From Echinococcus granulosus (taxonomy: Eukaryota; Platyhelminthes; Cestoda; Cyclophyllidea; Taeniidae): DNA of 64,000 nucleotides. Below the pieces are notes generated by a model. The model made no database searches, was not told where the DNA came from, and saw nothing but the letters and a program-made list of their open reading frames with translations. The position numbers were made by a program, and so were the translations under genes. The stretch covers positions 87,157-151,156 of the forward strand of contig NW_020170528.1 of assembly GCF_000524195.1 (NCBI RefSeq). The letters are read 5' to 3'. This document shows positions 23,969 through 38,300 of this stretch, in pieces (the stretch's first letter is position 1; every line of letters starts with the position of its first letter).

Positions 23969-25978
23969 GTGGCGAGTGAAGTGAGAGCTTTGTTCACCGG
24001 CTCGACTAGTAGGCATGCTCGTGTTCCACTAAAACAATCGGACACAATTCTGATGGATGCGTAATTACTCGACACCTTGGAGGCATTTGCCACTCCCAGT
24101 TCCTAGTCTCCCCACCCTTCACGACAACGCACTAACTGAGAGGCAGCACCATGTGTCTGGTATGCACGGCAATTAGGCATAATGAACGAGGGAGCAATGA
24201 TGATTCGATTTGTTATCTTCCTGCCCACCATTATCTGCCTAATCATATACAAGGATACAACACCTATCTCTTCCAAAAGACTGTCTCAGCCCTTTCTCTT
24301 ATAGGTACTCCATTTCTGCTCTCTAAACTGGTTGATGGTGAATGACCGAGGCGGAAGTTAGTAGCTCGATTGTTTATTGTCATCTGGTACCAGACCATTA
24401 GCGCAGCTGCCCTAATGGTACAGAGTAACTGTACAGAGGCTCTACACAGCATTTCCTGGGAAGAGGGACATTCAAGGGTTTGATGTCTCGCCCATCATCT
24501 TTCGATGAACGAATTCATAAGGTCACCATTGACCTATTGTTTTCTACACCTAAAGTGGATAGCAACGTAGACATTATTTTCCTGGTTTTTTGGGGCAAGT
24601 AGAATGAGGCCGGGGCCCGAAAAACGCAGCAGGTGTGCTGGTTAGGAAGTGGGTCACACATGAACCGACCTAATGTGCCGACCCAGAAAAATCCACCTTC
24701 TATCCCCCCCATCATCCATCCTTCGACTTCTCTCCACATGCCCACAGCCTAGCAACTGTCTCATTGTTCGTTCTGCCAATTTCTGCTATTCTAGGTCCAT
24801 AGATATGTGCCAAGAACGCCGGCAAAAGGTCTTGTATTTCTTAACCATATATATTCTTCACTAGATATTTAGGAAATGGGTGTCTTTATTAAAAGCTTCC
24901 CTTTTTCAGCCTCATTGCAGAAGCAAGAAATCTAGTATAGTCGCAGTTAAGCAGTGCTTCATCTCCATCAATTGAGTTACCTGCTAGTGATCCTGATTTC
25001 GCGTCATACCTAGATGCCACGACAGCCTTAATGATTGAAAATTTGTGAAATGGAGGAAAAAAAGTAAAAAATAGACACTCTTAGTCACGAGAAATCGTCG
25101 GAAGCTTTAAGTTCCTCCTACAATTTAACCATTAGTAACGGTACTCCAAAGTACGCTAGCCAATAAGGATCACCATCGAGTAAAATTTGGCTCGTGAAAA
25201 GGGGACACTTTGACAATTTTGCTTCCTTAAAATAAAACTTATCTAATGTAATAGTCAGTCCAAATTTCGTTGTTTTGTGAGTCACAGTGCCGTTCAAACA
25301 ATGAAAGATAGCAGAACAGAAAGACAAACGAGTGAGGATTTAAACAAATAAACGGTTAAAGGAACACATCTTTGAATATGATTATGCAACTCAACAGCAG
25401 GATCATTTGTGGAGCTCTAATGCATTTTCAAAACGTCCACCTTAAGGAATCAGAGGGTGGATAGACATTGCTACCTTACTCCAAACCTGCCCAACCAGTC
25501 AATTAAACGGATGCCAACCGGGCACACGGACACAGAGACACATTCAAAATGATACAGCCTGCATTCGTGCCTGCCTGACCTATGAATGGATTTGTTTATT
25601 CAAAGGTGCTCGTCCGTTTGCGGAGTTGTAAGCGAGGGTGCCTGGGTGTTTATCTACGGTGGCACGGATTCAAACCAGAGCCAATTCGGCCGACCAGGAG
25701 AGGGGAGAAGGCTCCAGAAATTAGCTCTGCCTTGCAGGTGTGATTGGGAACTACCGCAACCAAAGGTGGTAATTCCATTAAATACGCAAACCCATGTAAG
25801 CGAACCACCATACGTCACAGACACAAGGAGGGCACAAATTCCCTACTGCGTGGCAGGAAAAAAACAGTTGTGACGGTACCCATCACCTGTTCGCCCTCTT
25901 CCCATCTAATACCAATTTTGTAAAATTTGCATAAGCGAGAGCATCAACAGTAGAGAGGCCATTTAGGCCTCGTCACCT

Positions 25979-26055
25979 GATTGGTTTTAGCATTGACCAA
26001 CCACAGAAGTATCGGACTCGACCTAATCGATTGATTGGTTAAGTGGCAACCAATC
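25979..26055. promoter_or_regulatory. Cluster of direct and inverted CCAAT-type motifs
   Basis: GATTGGTT, GACCAACC, GATTGGTT and AACCAATC occur within 77 bases. Such clusters are typical NF-Y targets in animal promoters, but no transcript start can be tied to it here. Confidence 0.25.
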
Positions 26056-29000
26056 CCACATTAGCTGGACAAGGACTACTTACCTAAGACTTGGGTAGAC
26101 TCGAAAATCACCCAAATCTATTGTTATGTTGTGATTTGGTACTTATTTCGATGTGTATTAGGTAATGTAAGTTTTCCAGGCCCCGCAGTTAGTGCTTTTG
26201 CCTCCTAGCCCTATTGTGCGCCAAATTCTAAATTGTATCTCATAGTGGCATGGTTTGTTACTTCAGAGATAAATTCCTTTTGTAAAACAGTGCCAACGAC
26301 TCAATGAATGAAACAGAGAAATCTTCCTAATAAACAGATCTGAAAGAAATAGGAAGATCTTCTGGTTCTGCTAATAAAATGACAGAATAAAATGAACAGT
26401 TCTAAGATGCACACTTCCCATAAAAGTATGAAACCTGTGAACCACGTCATCATTTGTCTGACAAGGGTGGTTACTGACCGAAGAAATGACCTCTCAGGAC
26501 TTTACGGGATATATTGTAAGTTAAACTACAATTCGCTGACAAACTCAAGAAAATAATTTCATAAGTGAATAAATAAGAATTTAGAAAGCATTCAGACCCA
26601 TGATTTTAGTGGCAACGGAATCTAAACTAAAAACCTAGCATCCGGCGGTTTTTACGATCTACGGATTATAGAAAACGTTAACATCTTAGGAAATTGGAAC
26701 CCTTTCAAATCAATTACTTTAATTTCACAGGAAATCTCCTTGGTTAATTGAACATCTATTTACACAGGAAGTTGAAAATTGAGTGCAGTGATAAGAAAAA
26801 GTAGGAAGTCGTCTCAAAGTTAACAAACGATATCCCATATTTTGTTTGGAGATGGCCTGCCGACTGAACTCTCAGACTGACGCCACCTGATTTGAATGAA
26901 CTTTGGATAACTTGATCTTTCTAATGGTTGGATGGGAACAACGAAAAGTATCCAAGGCATATCGTCTAAATGGCGATAAAAGTCTTATCATTTGTTTGAG
27001 GAATGACAAATTTCTTATGCATGGATCTAGGATTTACAAAGATGAAGAACCTTGAAAATAATTCAACTGCAAAACACATCCAAAACAACTTCAAATTACA
27101 TGTCCAGAGAGGATTCAAAGGTTGATTACCGATTTTCTTGGGATGAGGCCCAAAAAGTAGTCCAGAATGGACAACCTTTTGATAATTCACCGACTTGATT
27201 CTGTAGATAATAAAAGGCTTCTTATCGTTCAGTGGGAGGATATTTTGACCTAGAAACCCCGTCATGATCACTGGGCGTACGTGTACTTTCCCGCGACCCA
27301 TAAAATGTTTTTTTTCTAGGAAAACATCATCAACATAAGGTGACGAATTAAAAAAAGAAAATTTAAAAGCCATTTTAGCTGATTGTGGACATGACAATTG
27401 AACCAGTAATTTGAAGAACGTCTCTAAATTGGACAAAGACTCTTCCAACGTGTCTTGATGGCATCAAGAGGTTTCATTGTCCCGATGTTACATCAGCACG
27501 TGCACCACCAAAATGACTGAATCACCCAAGTATCATCCAAGCCCAGTACTCACATCTCTTCTCAATCTATTTCTGACACGATTTGTTGCAACCACTTATC
27601 AAAAACTAGTAAAAAGAGTACGTCGCATATTTGTGACGCTAGACTTTGGTAAGAAAATTGCATTTAAGCTCTACAATTTTCCATAAAGCACAAAGGTTTA
27701 GAACGGCACAGCAAGAGTTCGTCTAGGAGGCGCAGGCACCATGATTACGACCCCTTTTCCTCCTCTCATGAAGAGTGTGATGGCATTTACAAGTCCGCAA
27801 TGCCGCCTATAGACAGCTGCATAGGTGTGGGTGTGTGTGTGTTTGTACGCAAGATACCCGGCTTTGAAGCAAAGGGAGTGCCGCCTTGAATTATAGCTGC
27901 ATGCATCCTCGCATACGCATACATGCAACCTCGCTCATTTTCACCCTTCATAAAACTAAGTGTGTATTCCAAATGATGTGGGATGATTGGACAAACAGAC
28001 CCACGGTAGTCCCTCTTTCTCTCTTCCCTTCTCCCTCTGCGTTTACCTCTTAAGGAAGCAGATGTACAGAAACACCTCATATGCACTTTGAATCGCATGA
28101 ATTTGTGTAGCCTTGAGAAGTGAGCTAATTATTCATGCCACAACTATCTGACTAACTAGTGAACTTAATAGGTGATGGGGTCGTGTTCGCTTTTTTCTAC
28201 ACTGCCTGTGGGGAGACGACGACATGCACTGACCGTGACATTTTAATGGCCAAGCCCCGAAATGTGACGATTCACATTTACATTTGCATTTGCCCATGCC
28301 TGTGCCCCTGCCTCTGCTGTTTACCAAATGCTACACACGTAGAAAATGCTTGGCCTTTCTTTAATCATGACTACGGAGACAGCAACAGAGCTAAGACAAC
28401 AGAGTTCGTCTCCAAATTTTTGTGGGTGGTATTCAATACATACTTTATTAAAGTTCGTCTTGAAGACCCAGATATTTTAATCCTATCTAGGCAATTCCAA
28501 CGGTAAAAATAGAACAATAACTGCAAAATATTTCTTTATGAATGTCTTAGGGGTAGAGACTTTAGGGATAGGTCAAAATATAAGGGAACAGATGTCGTCT
28601 AATGAGGCCTTAGGAAGGAATTTTTAATAACTCAGGTCTTACTGGCAAGAATAATTGTCAAAATCAAGGAACCTGGGAACACTACATTTTTCAGCTGGGG
28701 TATTCTTTATGGAGATACGAAAATTGGAAGTGGGTAGAATAATTAAATGAACAAAGGGACAAATAAAACAAGAATTCTATGGTTAAAAAACTGCCTCTAC
28801 GTGTCATGGTTAGTTCATCCTTTTTATTACGTTCATCATCTTTGCCAGTGTGGTCGCCGTCGGGGAAAACGTTTTTCGTGAACAACTTTAGGAAACAGCT
28901 GGCTTCTTTTTTCGAAGGTTGGCAACTAATAACACTACGCAAATTCTACAGGGCTATAAATAATAGGCAGCAATCATAAAAGGCCTCCAAAATGACGTGG

Positions 29001-29133
29001 GTTAATGTCAACCCACTTAAAACCAGCGGATTAATGCAATTAATGAGTAATTGGATTTCATGATTTCTTACTGTACGTTGTGAATATTCACATAGAAAAA
29101 AAACCGTAAATTAAAGAGCGATTTATGACTTAC

Positions 29134-29336
29134 CGGAAGGTGGTAGATGGTAAATGAGGAGTAGGATCAGCAGGATATGTAGTCCGCGGGAGGAGAAGGT
29201 GAATTTGGTGGCTCGTGGAAGTAGAAAGACTTGAATAGGCATTGGACATTTGTACAGTCGCATTTGCAACGGCGGTTGTTATATTTGTCGTCTTTGATGA
29301 AGCAGTAGTAGTGGTAGTTATATAATCCACGGTTGT
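29134..29336 (-). CDS. Candidate exon, two possible frames
   Basis: Bounded by an acceptor (CCTTAG) and a strong GTAAGT donor. In one frame (entering in phase 1) it encodes a cysteine- and tyrosine-rich sequence with C-K-C-D-C and ends at TGA (29167). This frame joins the candidate exons at 36537-36466 and 43404-43323. In the other frame (entering in phase 0) it encodes 67 residues dominated by Thr and Ser, like a mucin-type linker, and leaves in phase 2. The strong donor after the first frame's stop argues for the second frame; the phase match with two upstream exons argues for the first. Confidence 0.35.
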
Positions 29337-32300
29337 CTAAGGCATGACTTGCCCCTATGTGCGTACACGAACGGTCAAACACACTTACACGCACACGCAC
29401 ACAGCAAAGCACAGCGGTGAGATGTGTGATTGTGCGTGTGTTCGATAGCCTGTGTGCTCAAGCGCGTTTTTCTCCTGCAGCTGTTCCTCTCTGTGTGCGT
29501 GCGTGTAACTGCGTTATTTCTGAACCAGTCAATGCAACCTGCGTGCTGAATTTTATGTGAGTGCGTACGTGCGCGCTTTTCCCGCTCTCCTATTGGCAGT
29601 CTGACATTATTCATTCATAGGCGCAACGCGCACCTCAACCAATCAGTAGGCATGGACATCAGCTGTGCGAAATGCCGTCTTGACCAATGGTTTTATGCGG
29701 GCCCCAAACGAACACCTAATTCCAAAGTTTTGCTTAATCTGTCGATCATGAAGGGGTAGTTCAACCACCAAAGGCTATAAATGATTTATATGAGCATTTA
29801 GAAATAAACCATAGAAACCAAAAAAATTTGCCTGATTACCGAGGGAAAGTTTTAATTTCCCAAATTTTAAATCAGAAGATTTAGACCGACTCCCTCTAAA
29901 ATGATTGACATTATCCTTCACCATCTTCTGATCAAGGTGGCATCGACAGATAGTGTAGTTTATTGTTCGGTAAAGACAGTTTTAGAAAAAATGACTAATC
30001 ACGGTGGGAAAATTTGAGTCGACTAGAAGTTGATGAACCTTCGTCTGTTGCAACCATAATTCAGGCACGTGTGATTGGTTATTTTATAAAATACGCTTAT
30101 ATTGCTTAAAGGTTCAATAAAGTGGTATTAAAAAAAAGCACCTCTTTTTCGTATGAAGGCAGAGAATTTTCAAAAGACTGGCTCAAAGTTGAGTGAAAAG
30201 AAAAATGACTCGGGATGGTGGTGAAAATGGACTTTATTTTGGACTGGAAAGACTTTTTGCTTTGAAGGTGGAACCAACAGGCATTCCATAATTTTGGGTT
30301 GTTTTGCGAATGCACCATCTTTTTTAACAAAGTAGGTCTTCCTGGATGAGTATTTTATGAAACGGTATATCTACAGCAAACTATCACTGACAGAGGTTTA
30401 TTTTTTGCGACAGGCGTATCATCACCGACAATTTAATATCTTGATGCAGAGGTTATTTAAAAAATAATGCAGGATCAATTGATAAATAATTCGAGTACAA
30501 AATTGTTTTTCGGAAAAAGTAATTAGGTAAGCCATGAATGCGACATGATCCGGCACAATGATGATGAATGGTAATGAGCAGGGAGCGGCTATTTTAAAAG
30601 GCAGAGGAGCGAGCAACAACATTTGACGAAATTGATAATTTTAATTAGCTATTATTTTCCATTTTCAGAGTTCTGAATAGCAATTCTTGTTGGCATTACA
30701 AAACCAAGTGTCTGCCATATTTACGTGGGATATTCGGTTCCTGGATTGTAGCAACCGGTAAGTTGGAACAGAGCTTAGAAAGTGAATAGAAGAAACAACG
30801 TTGACCCGAGGCTATAACCGACTCCTCTAAGCAAATTAAAAATCACAGGCATAGTTTTCCGCAACACAATAAATTTTCACTGCAAATTTTACCTGGCCTT
30901 CCATTTCCTTCCTCTACCCCCAACCTTAAGTGCGACGTATAATCTCTTCACGAGTAAGGTTCGCGGAGTGCGCTGAGGTGAGGTCTTGTGCTATCTTCAG
31001 ATCCACCGAATCACTAGTGATAAGTGGTTCTGAAGTAGAGAGTCGGTGAATCTCAGGCATATTTATCTGGCCTTCAGGAGGAAATCTACAGTGAACAATG
31101 CTGTCCGCAGTAAATCACACTTAACACCCGTACACACACAATGCACAGCCATCTGCTGCCGCATTGGGTATGAATAGTACCCATTTGTTCACCTTTTACG
31201 TTTCACTGCAATTTTCTTTAGTAATACGAATGTAAACCATTTGCTTTCTCAGTTGAGAAGCTAAACATTAGCACAAGATATGCTTAACATGTTATTCTTG
31301 TGATAATTTAACCAACAACGCCGCGGATTTCTCCACTAATCTAGAGAACGAAGGCTCTCCCCGAAGTAGGCTATACTGTATTCTCTCCACATTTTATGCT
31401 ACAACTTTGCTGCAAACCTTCGGTGCCTAACACGAAGACGCAGATCATCAGTTTTATCGCTCAGCTTCTCCCCGTATAATCCAATCCAATTAAATGGTTA
31501 TTGCGGTTTAATGCCAATTGCACTCCAATCGACAAATCGGTGGGTATGGTGGATTTACTGAGTGCCATCAATTAAGGTAATACTTGTTCCATCACAAATA
31601 AAGCTATAAAAGCCAGACTGCGCCTTGTGTAAGCTCTAAAAGCATCCTATTGCACTATTTATCGTCCACTAGCTTTCGTCCATAAACCGTAAAACAGTCC
31701 TCAGTTGTTTTAACCCTTCTGGCCACTGACCCATAAGTCGTCATTAGAAATGTATCTAAGTGTGAACACGCTACCTTCATTTGATTGATTTCAAGACTGC
31801 ATAGCATACGAGTCGCCTTAAGATAACCCAAGAGAGAGCACTCACCTTGCGTACTGCTTGTGCATGAGTCTTAGCAATTCAGCGACGGGGTGAGTGGATG
31901 CCACATCAGGCGCGTTGATTCCTGCCATGCACGCGTCCATCAGTTCTCTCACACACTTACAGGCCTTGGACAGAGTCATTTTAAGAGAGTGACATTCGTG
32001 AAGGCGAGAGATGAAATGAATTGAGGTGAGAGCACGTGTATATGCCAGTGATGCGCGCGTATGTGCAGTGCCGTCTACTTTGCACTCGGTGTTTCTGCCA
32101 CTTCCTGGTGAATGGATCACTCTTACATCCAAATTTTTCGTCCTACTTTTAAATAGCAAGTTAACGGTGTTTAAAAAGGTCTAAAGGATTTGGATCGGTG
32201 TTATTAGTACCTCTTAATAGACCAAAATATGTGAGGAATTGACAAAAAATAACTGCTCCTTGGTAGATTGACTGCTGTGCCAGCGGTGTCACTCCTGTGC

Positions 32301-35300
32301 TACCAGATTATCCGACTTTCTGCAAGTATATGGCAAAGTTGTCAGGCAAACAAAAATTGAACTGTTTCCGGTAGGGGTAGCTAAGTTGGTGACTTGATGT
32401 AACTTGCGAAGGTAAAAAGTACATTTGGTTATTTACATGATTCATTAGGCATAAATGGGCTTAAGTCCATCTGTGTGATACTCTTCAATCCGCTCTTCAT
32501 AATTTTCCACTTGGTTCTCATCCTCACATCACATTGTACTGGTCCAATCCAAAGTATAACATTCGTGATAGTCTACCTCACGAACAGGATTTGTCTCGCT
32601 TCTATTGGCCCAGAGCATGGCTTTGCGTCTGACCTGCTACTGAGCATTTCTAACTATTACAGTCTACTATATTTGTCTTCATCCACATCGACCCAGAAGA
32701 GAACAGACAGCGTAGGGGAAGTCACTCAACCAATGGATTCCAATCAAATTCCATGCAATAATATGCTAAATGAGAGGCTGCAGAGACCATCATTTTCACT
32801 TTCATTTCACTTCTCCCACCTATTTCATTTGAAATGTGTCGCCCTCTTTACACTGTCTACTAACCCACTGATTGAGATGGGAAACGGTTATGGGACTGCA
32901 GCATTCTTTGGGCAAACGAACACATCACATATTGTCACACAATCCACCCATTGCCACTCACTCTACAGGTCCAAGACACGCACCATTTCTTCACGACAAA
33001 ACTCTTCATTGTGTGTATGTATGAGTGGATATTAAGTCTGATAAACTACAAACAGAAGTGTTCTCTGTGAATCACCTATTGATGATTGAACAAATGTGTC
33101 AGGGATGGGAGGGGATGGAGGAAGTTGTGTAGATGCAAGAAAATGTAAGAATTCACCTTATAAAGCATTCAAAACCGTACTCCTGAGATCTCATCCTGCA
33201 CTTAAGGCTGGGTTGGAGGGGGATGACAAAAGAGGAAACGAGGTACCGCTTCATCCTCATTTTCGCCTACCCTATTTCTCCTGATAATAATAATGTTTTA
33301 TCAGCTTGTGGTGAAGTAGCAATGTGTGTCCTGGACCTGTAGAGTGAGTGGTAATGGGTGGATCTTTTGACAACTCTCCGTGATGTGTTTGTTTGCCCAA
33401 TGAAAATTGCAGTGCCATAGCCGTTTCCCATCTCAATCAGTGGGTTAGCAGATAACGCAAAAAGCACGACAAGTTTCCAATAAGATGGGTGGAAGAAGTG
33501 AAGTGAAATGAAAGCAAAAAAGGGAGTCTCCGCAGTCTCTCATTTGTCATGTGTTAATGCACAGCACTTGATTGGGGCCTGTTGGAAGAGTGACTTCCCC
33601 CACGATGTTTGTTTTCTTCTAAGTCGATGTAGATGGAGAATAATATGGTAGACTGGAATAGCTAAAAACGCTCAGTGGAAGATTGTCCGCAAAGCTACTG
33701 TCTGAAGCATTGGGAGGGTGGATGAACTCGGTTGATGAAGAAGATTATCTTGAGGGTTATGCTTTAGATTGGAGCAGTACTGTGCGATGCGAGGGTGAGA
33801 AACAAGTGAGAAATCATTAAGAGTGAATTGAAGAATACGATACCGATAGACCGGCGCATATCTCTTAGGCCCTCTATAGAAATAATCTTACTTATTTTAC
33901 AATTTTGTACCACATTCATCAAGCCACTTTAGAGGGCTATACGGAAACCCGTACAAAATTTTATTTATGTGAATGCGTTTTGGATATTACTTTTAAAAAT
34001 TCATAAATTAACCATTTCAAAACATCAAAGTTTTAGGAGACCGCTTGACATCCGCAACTGTAATCGCTTTTGTAACGGAGAAAATCTAACAAGTTAAAGG
34101 TTGTTGAAATGCGGCTTGTATGCATTCAATTACCACCTCTGAGATTGGTCGAAAAAACCTAAAATAAGCTGAGAGTTGACACTTCCACCGTCAATAATCC
34201 ATACACCACTGTTTCGGCTGAATACTGTCGGCCATAAAGGACTCCTCGCAAAACACAATTCAAAAACCATCCCCTTTGAATCACCGCATGGGTGTTTGAA
34301 GTTAGGACAACAGAGGAAGTGGAGGCGGGGAAGAGGAGGAGACAAAAGCGTTTACCAGTGGAGACATGTCAGACGAGCAGTAAATTAGAGCATTGGCTTA
34401 ACTGCTGATACCGCTCCAGTTCCACATTATCCTCTACTACCCCAGTTGCCTCCGCTTCTCTTTCTGCTGCATGCGAACAATTATGTATATGCGTCTATGG
34501 CATCGGTGAATCAGCTATTCGGTGAATGAAACATCTTGAATTATGGTTTGTGCGGCCTTTACGAGTTTGTACACTTACACACCTACAACAATAAAAGGCC
34601 ACTCGTGTGTATTTGCTGCACAGTTCTGATCGTCCTCATACACTGCATGAGCTGGACGGAGCATTTTATGCAACTCTCTCTTCTGCCTCTTCTGGCTCCT
34701 GTCATGGCTCACATCCTACAAAAATTCTCCGTAGGATTCGGTGTCTTATTATGACCTTGGAAAGTGAGCTTTTTACAAAAGCTGACCAAATTTTGGACTA
34801 ACTGTACTCTACCGACCTTTTCAAGCTGGCAACGTCTGCATACTCATAGTAAAACTGAGTTAAGACTCATATTCGGAGGAATGTCTTTGAAGGCAAGTCA
34901 TGTGCTACATTCCGGGTACTTTTTGCTCCTTTGAGAAGAATATGACAGGTTACACTGATGCTTCAAGGTGGGTTTACATCCACGCAGGTAGACTACATCT
35001 GTGGGAACTTGCAATAAGAAACAAGTGATTTACTTTTACCTTTTATGAAGTTTTTTTTTAAGGTTAGTAATTAAGCGCGACAGCTACATTTAAAGCTAAA
35101 ATAGGTAAATGATTTGTATGCAAATTGAGAGATATGGTGCCTTCTCGTGTCACGAGATGCTGCAATTACCATAAAAGGGACATTTAGTTCAAACAAGACC
35201 TTTTAATTTAACAAGTTTTTTACTATCATGATGGTTCTACACGCGGTAATAAGTGGCAAATATGACATTTTGCAAGTTGACACTCAATGATTACCTCACA

Positions 35301-38300
35301 GGCCAGTTTAGCTTCATCCAGTCCAGTCGAAACACCTTCATTTGCTATGGCAATGAGTGCGGGAATTGGACAGCGTGCAAGGGTGAAGTTTTTCATGATC
35401 TGGAACGTAAAACCAGAGGATATGCTATTGCGCATTTTTACGACAAGCCACCATGACTCGGCGCTCAGCCTATGAGTCAGTGAACAGTAGCAGTAGGACC
35501 TTTAAGTGGTGCAAATACTACCGAAGACGTCTGACCGTATGTCCATGCCTTTGCCAATGGCAACCGCAAGCTATGGTGATGATTAGCCCATAGTAGAGTT
35601 GTAATGTTCGTGAACATTCAACTAGACCAAAAGGGAGAAATCTTTCCATGACAACGACTAGCACGAATATTCATGAAGGTCTATAAAAGCATAAAAAATA
35701 ATTCTCACGTGTTTATGCTTTAAGCCAAAGAGGCGAATCCAATGCTGTCCTGAGTTGAAGGGGGCCATTGAAAGGGAAATTCAGGATCGTTGAGGGTGCA
35801 TGATTTTGCTTCGAACTTTAAGCATACATCACATTATTGTAGGCATGCGAATGCATTTCTGGACGAAAAATGAAGTGAACCAAACTGCTAATGGATGGTT
35901 CAGTCGGAATGACGAAACTTTCCATTGTGCTGGTTAAACTTTGAGACCGAAATGTGAAGAATGGTGGGGTACGGTATAAAAAGGAAATAGCTATAAAATC
36001 TCTAAAATTAAGTTATTTTGCATGGTAAACTACAAAGTCCCGGCTTGATCTAAACGACCGTCGCATTCTCACAGGTAGGCACCTATTGTAATGACAGTGT
36101 CAGTTGGAAGGAAGAAATGGAACCACTACGCGACAACTCATCAAAGAACTTGTAAAGATCTACGAGATGCACATCTTTCAACTATTAATGCAGGTGAAAT
36201 ACCACCAAAAAAGTCCAATTTGAGACGGATCATCTAGAGGTAGGCCAATGCTGAGTTTACATTCATCTTACGCCAAAATTGTTAATTCCCAGTCATTTAG
36301 CCCCTCTCTAGGGTGATAATGAAGCGTTCTTCAGACTCATGTGTTTTGCGTCGTCTTTGGAGAGAATTCCCAACCCTAAAAAGTCACCTGGATGGAACCA
36401 CTGACTAAAAATTGACCAAATATTGGCATAGCTTGATCACCAACCTTTTGAGACAGCATGCTTACCTACTACAGTTTCACCATCTTCCACAAGGTAATCA
36501 TGAGTGCAGTAAGATTTGCAAACATTAGTGTAACCATCTGAGTTCACTTGAGGTCGCGAAGGTGTGATAGAGTAGAGTCGAGTGGAGCGGAGGGTATGCG
36601 GGCTATTTAATCCAATTTAGCCTCCCTTTCCCCACCCATCAATCAACTCGAAGTGCACGTGAAAAAAAGCGGTAGAGAGAGGGAACACCCAAGACACTAG
36701 TGAGAATATTGCCTCCATCAGGGTCAAGCAAATATGGACTCGACAAATTAATTGATGGTCACACAGAACGGCTAACACATTAGCTAACAGGGTACTCAGG
36801 AGAAAATCGTCTACCGCAGCCGAAAAGTTTTATTGTTATGGGACATTGTCTAAATAATCTACTCAAAATTTGCGTAACCTAACATCGTGAACGTTCTACA
36901 CATATTCAAATGCTTCAAAGAGACACGAGGTGTGCAACCAGTTATCCTAGACAGATAGGTTAACTAGAGAAGGCGTGCTTGGCAGGAAAGCCCAGGCGTC
37001 ACATATATGTGTCGCTGATTGCGAAGGTAAGAACTCTAAATGTGATTCTCGTTTCGTACAGAACATCTCAATGATAAACAAGCCAAGCCACTTTTTTAAA
37101 TAGATTGACATCTCTACGTGTAAACTGGAGTAGGGGCAAGGCCAGTGGGGTGGTTCATTGCTGACATTTCGAAAAGGCGTAATTTTGTTTATGCCGAGAT
37201 AAGCGAGCCAAGCACAAACACACCCGCGCATACCTTTTAAATCGTGTAAACTCACAACTTTTTTTGTGCTGCATCTCTTTCCTTGTCCTTTTTTAACCGA
37301 TTAAATATAGCGATTAAAGTTGTTTATGTCAGAACCACTGGATCTACTCCAACTATCATAGGATATGCTCGGCTTTGATTTAACCATCCTGGTTGGTGGT
37401 GTGTTTTATGGACCTTTTTTAACTGAGATTTCTCAAGCAGGCAATGTGGCATTTTGTTCCCACGAAGTACTCTCATGTACGCTGCCTCAAAGCCGTATCT
37501 ACTCTTTGAACTTATTCCTCTAGGGCGCCTCAAAATCTCAGTGAATATTTGACCCTTTTACTTTTGGTCTTTTCAAAACGCTTTGCCAGAATTGGATCAA
37601 GTAACTCTAGTGATTGTGTTGACACTGAGGTTCCCTATCCGAGCGAAACTTTGAGCAGATAAAAATTCTGGGAATTAGGGAATTTTGAAAAGGTGGATTG
37701 TGCTGATCTACCTTGACCTTTTGCACAGATTAACTTAACGCCAAGACAAGACTCGTGCCATTTGACACAGCAATCAAACAAGGGCCATGCTCATTCCCCA
37801 AAATGTAGGGTTCATTTTCTCGTGGGAATAAGGAGTGACAAGAAGAAGTGTTTTGTACTCCTGCCTAATGGAAGAGAATTGTTCAAAAAGGTCAGGGAGA
37901 TTGACTGGTAGAAAATTAACGACTCCGCCCCAAATAACCGTTGTGGATGTATTCATAGGGAGTAGCAAACGAGGATACTAATCCCGGCCACTTTAAAACG
38001 CATTCACAAAAGAAAATAGTATATTCTTTTACTAATAGCCTCTGGATTAGAGCAAGTACCACTCCCCCTTATCACGAGGCAGGAAAATAGAATCGTACCC
38101 CATGCACCTCACCCTTAACATACATTAACCATTGTCTTAGAATGGCAACTCCTGAATGATCTTTTCGACCACTTAAAGAGGACAAAGTTGTCAAATGCAT
38201 TTTAGAGCCTAAAAAGGGAATATTTTGGACGAGCAAAGCTTTATCACTTTTATATAGTATGTTAGCAGTAGTATCAATTGAAAGAGAATGCTTTGCCAGG

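Larger units (their letters stand above)
21448..29133. other. Long non-coding stretch upstream of the identified Notch exons
   Basis: Probably intron or 5' flank of Notch. I searched the minus strand for EGF-type cysteine patterns and found none. Contents seen: an alternating purine-pyrimidine tract (23841-23968), a group of inverted CCAAT motifs (25979-26055) and short low-complexity tracts. No exon is supportable. Confidence 0.4.
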
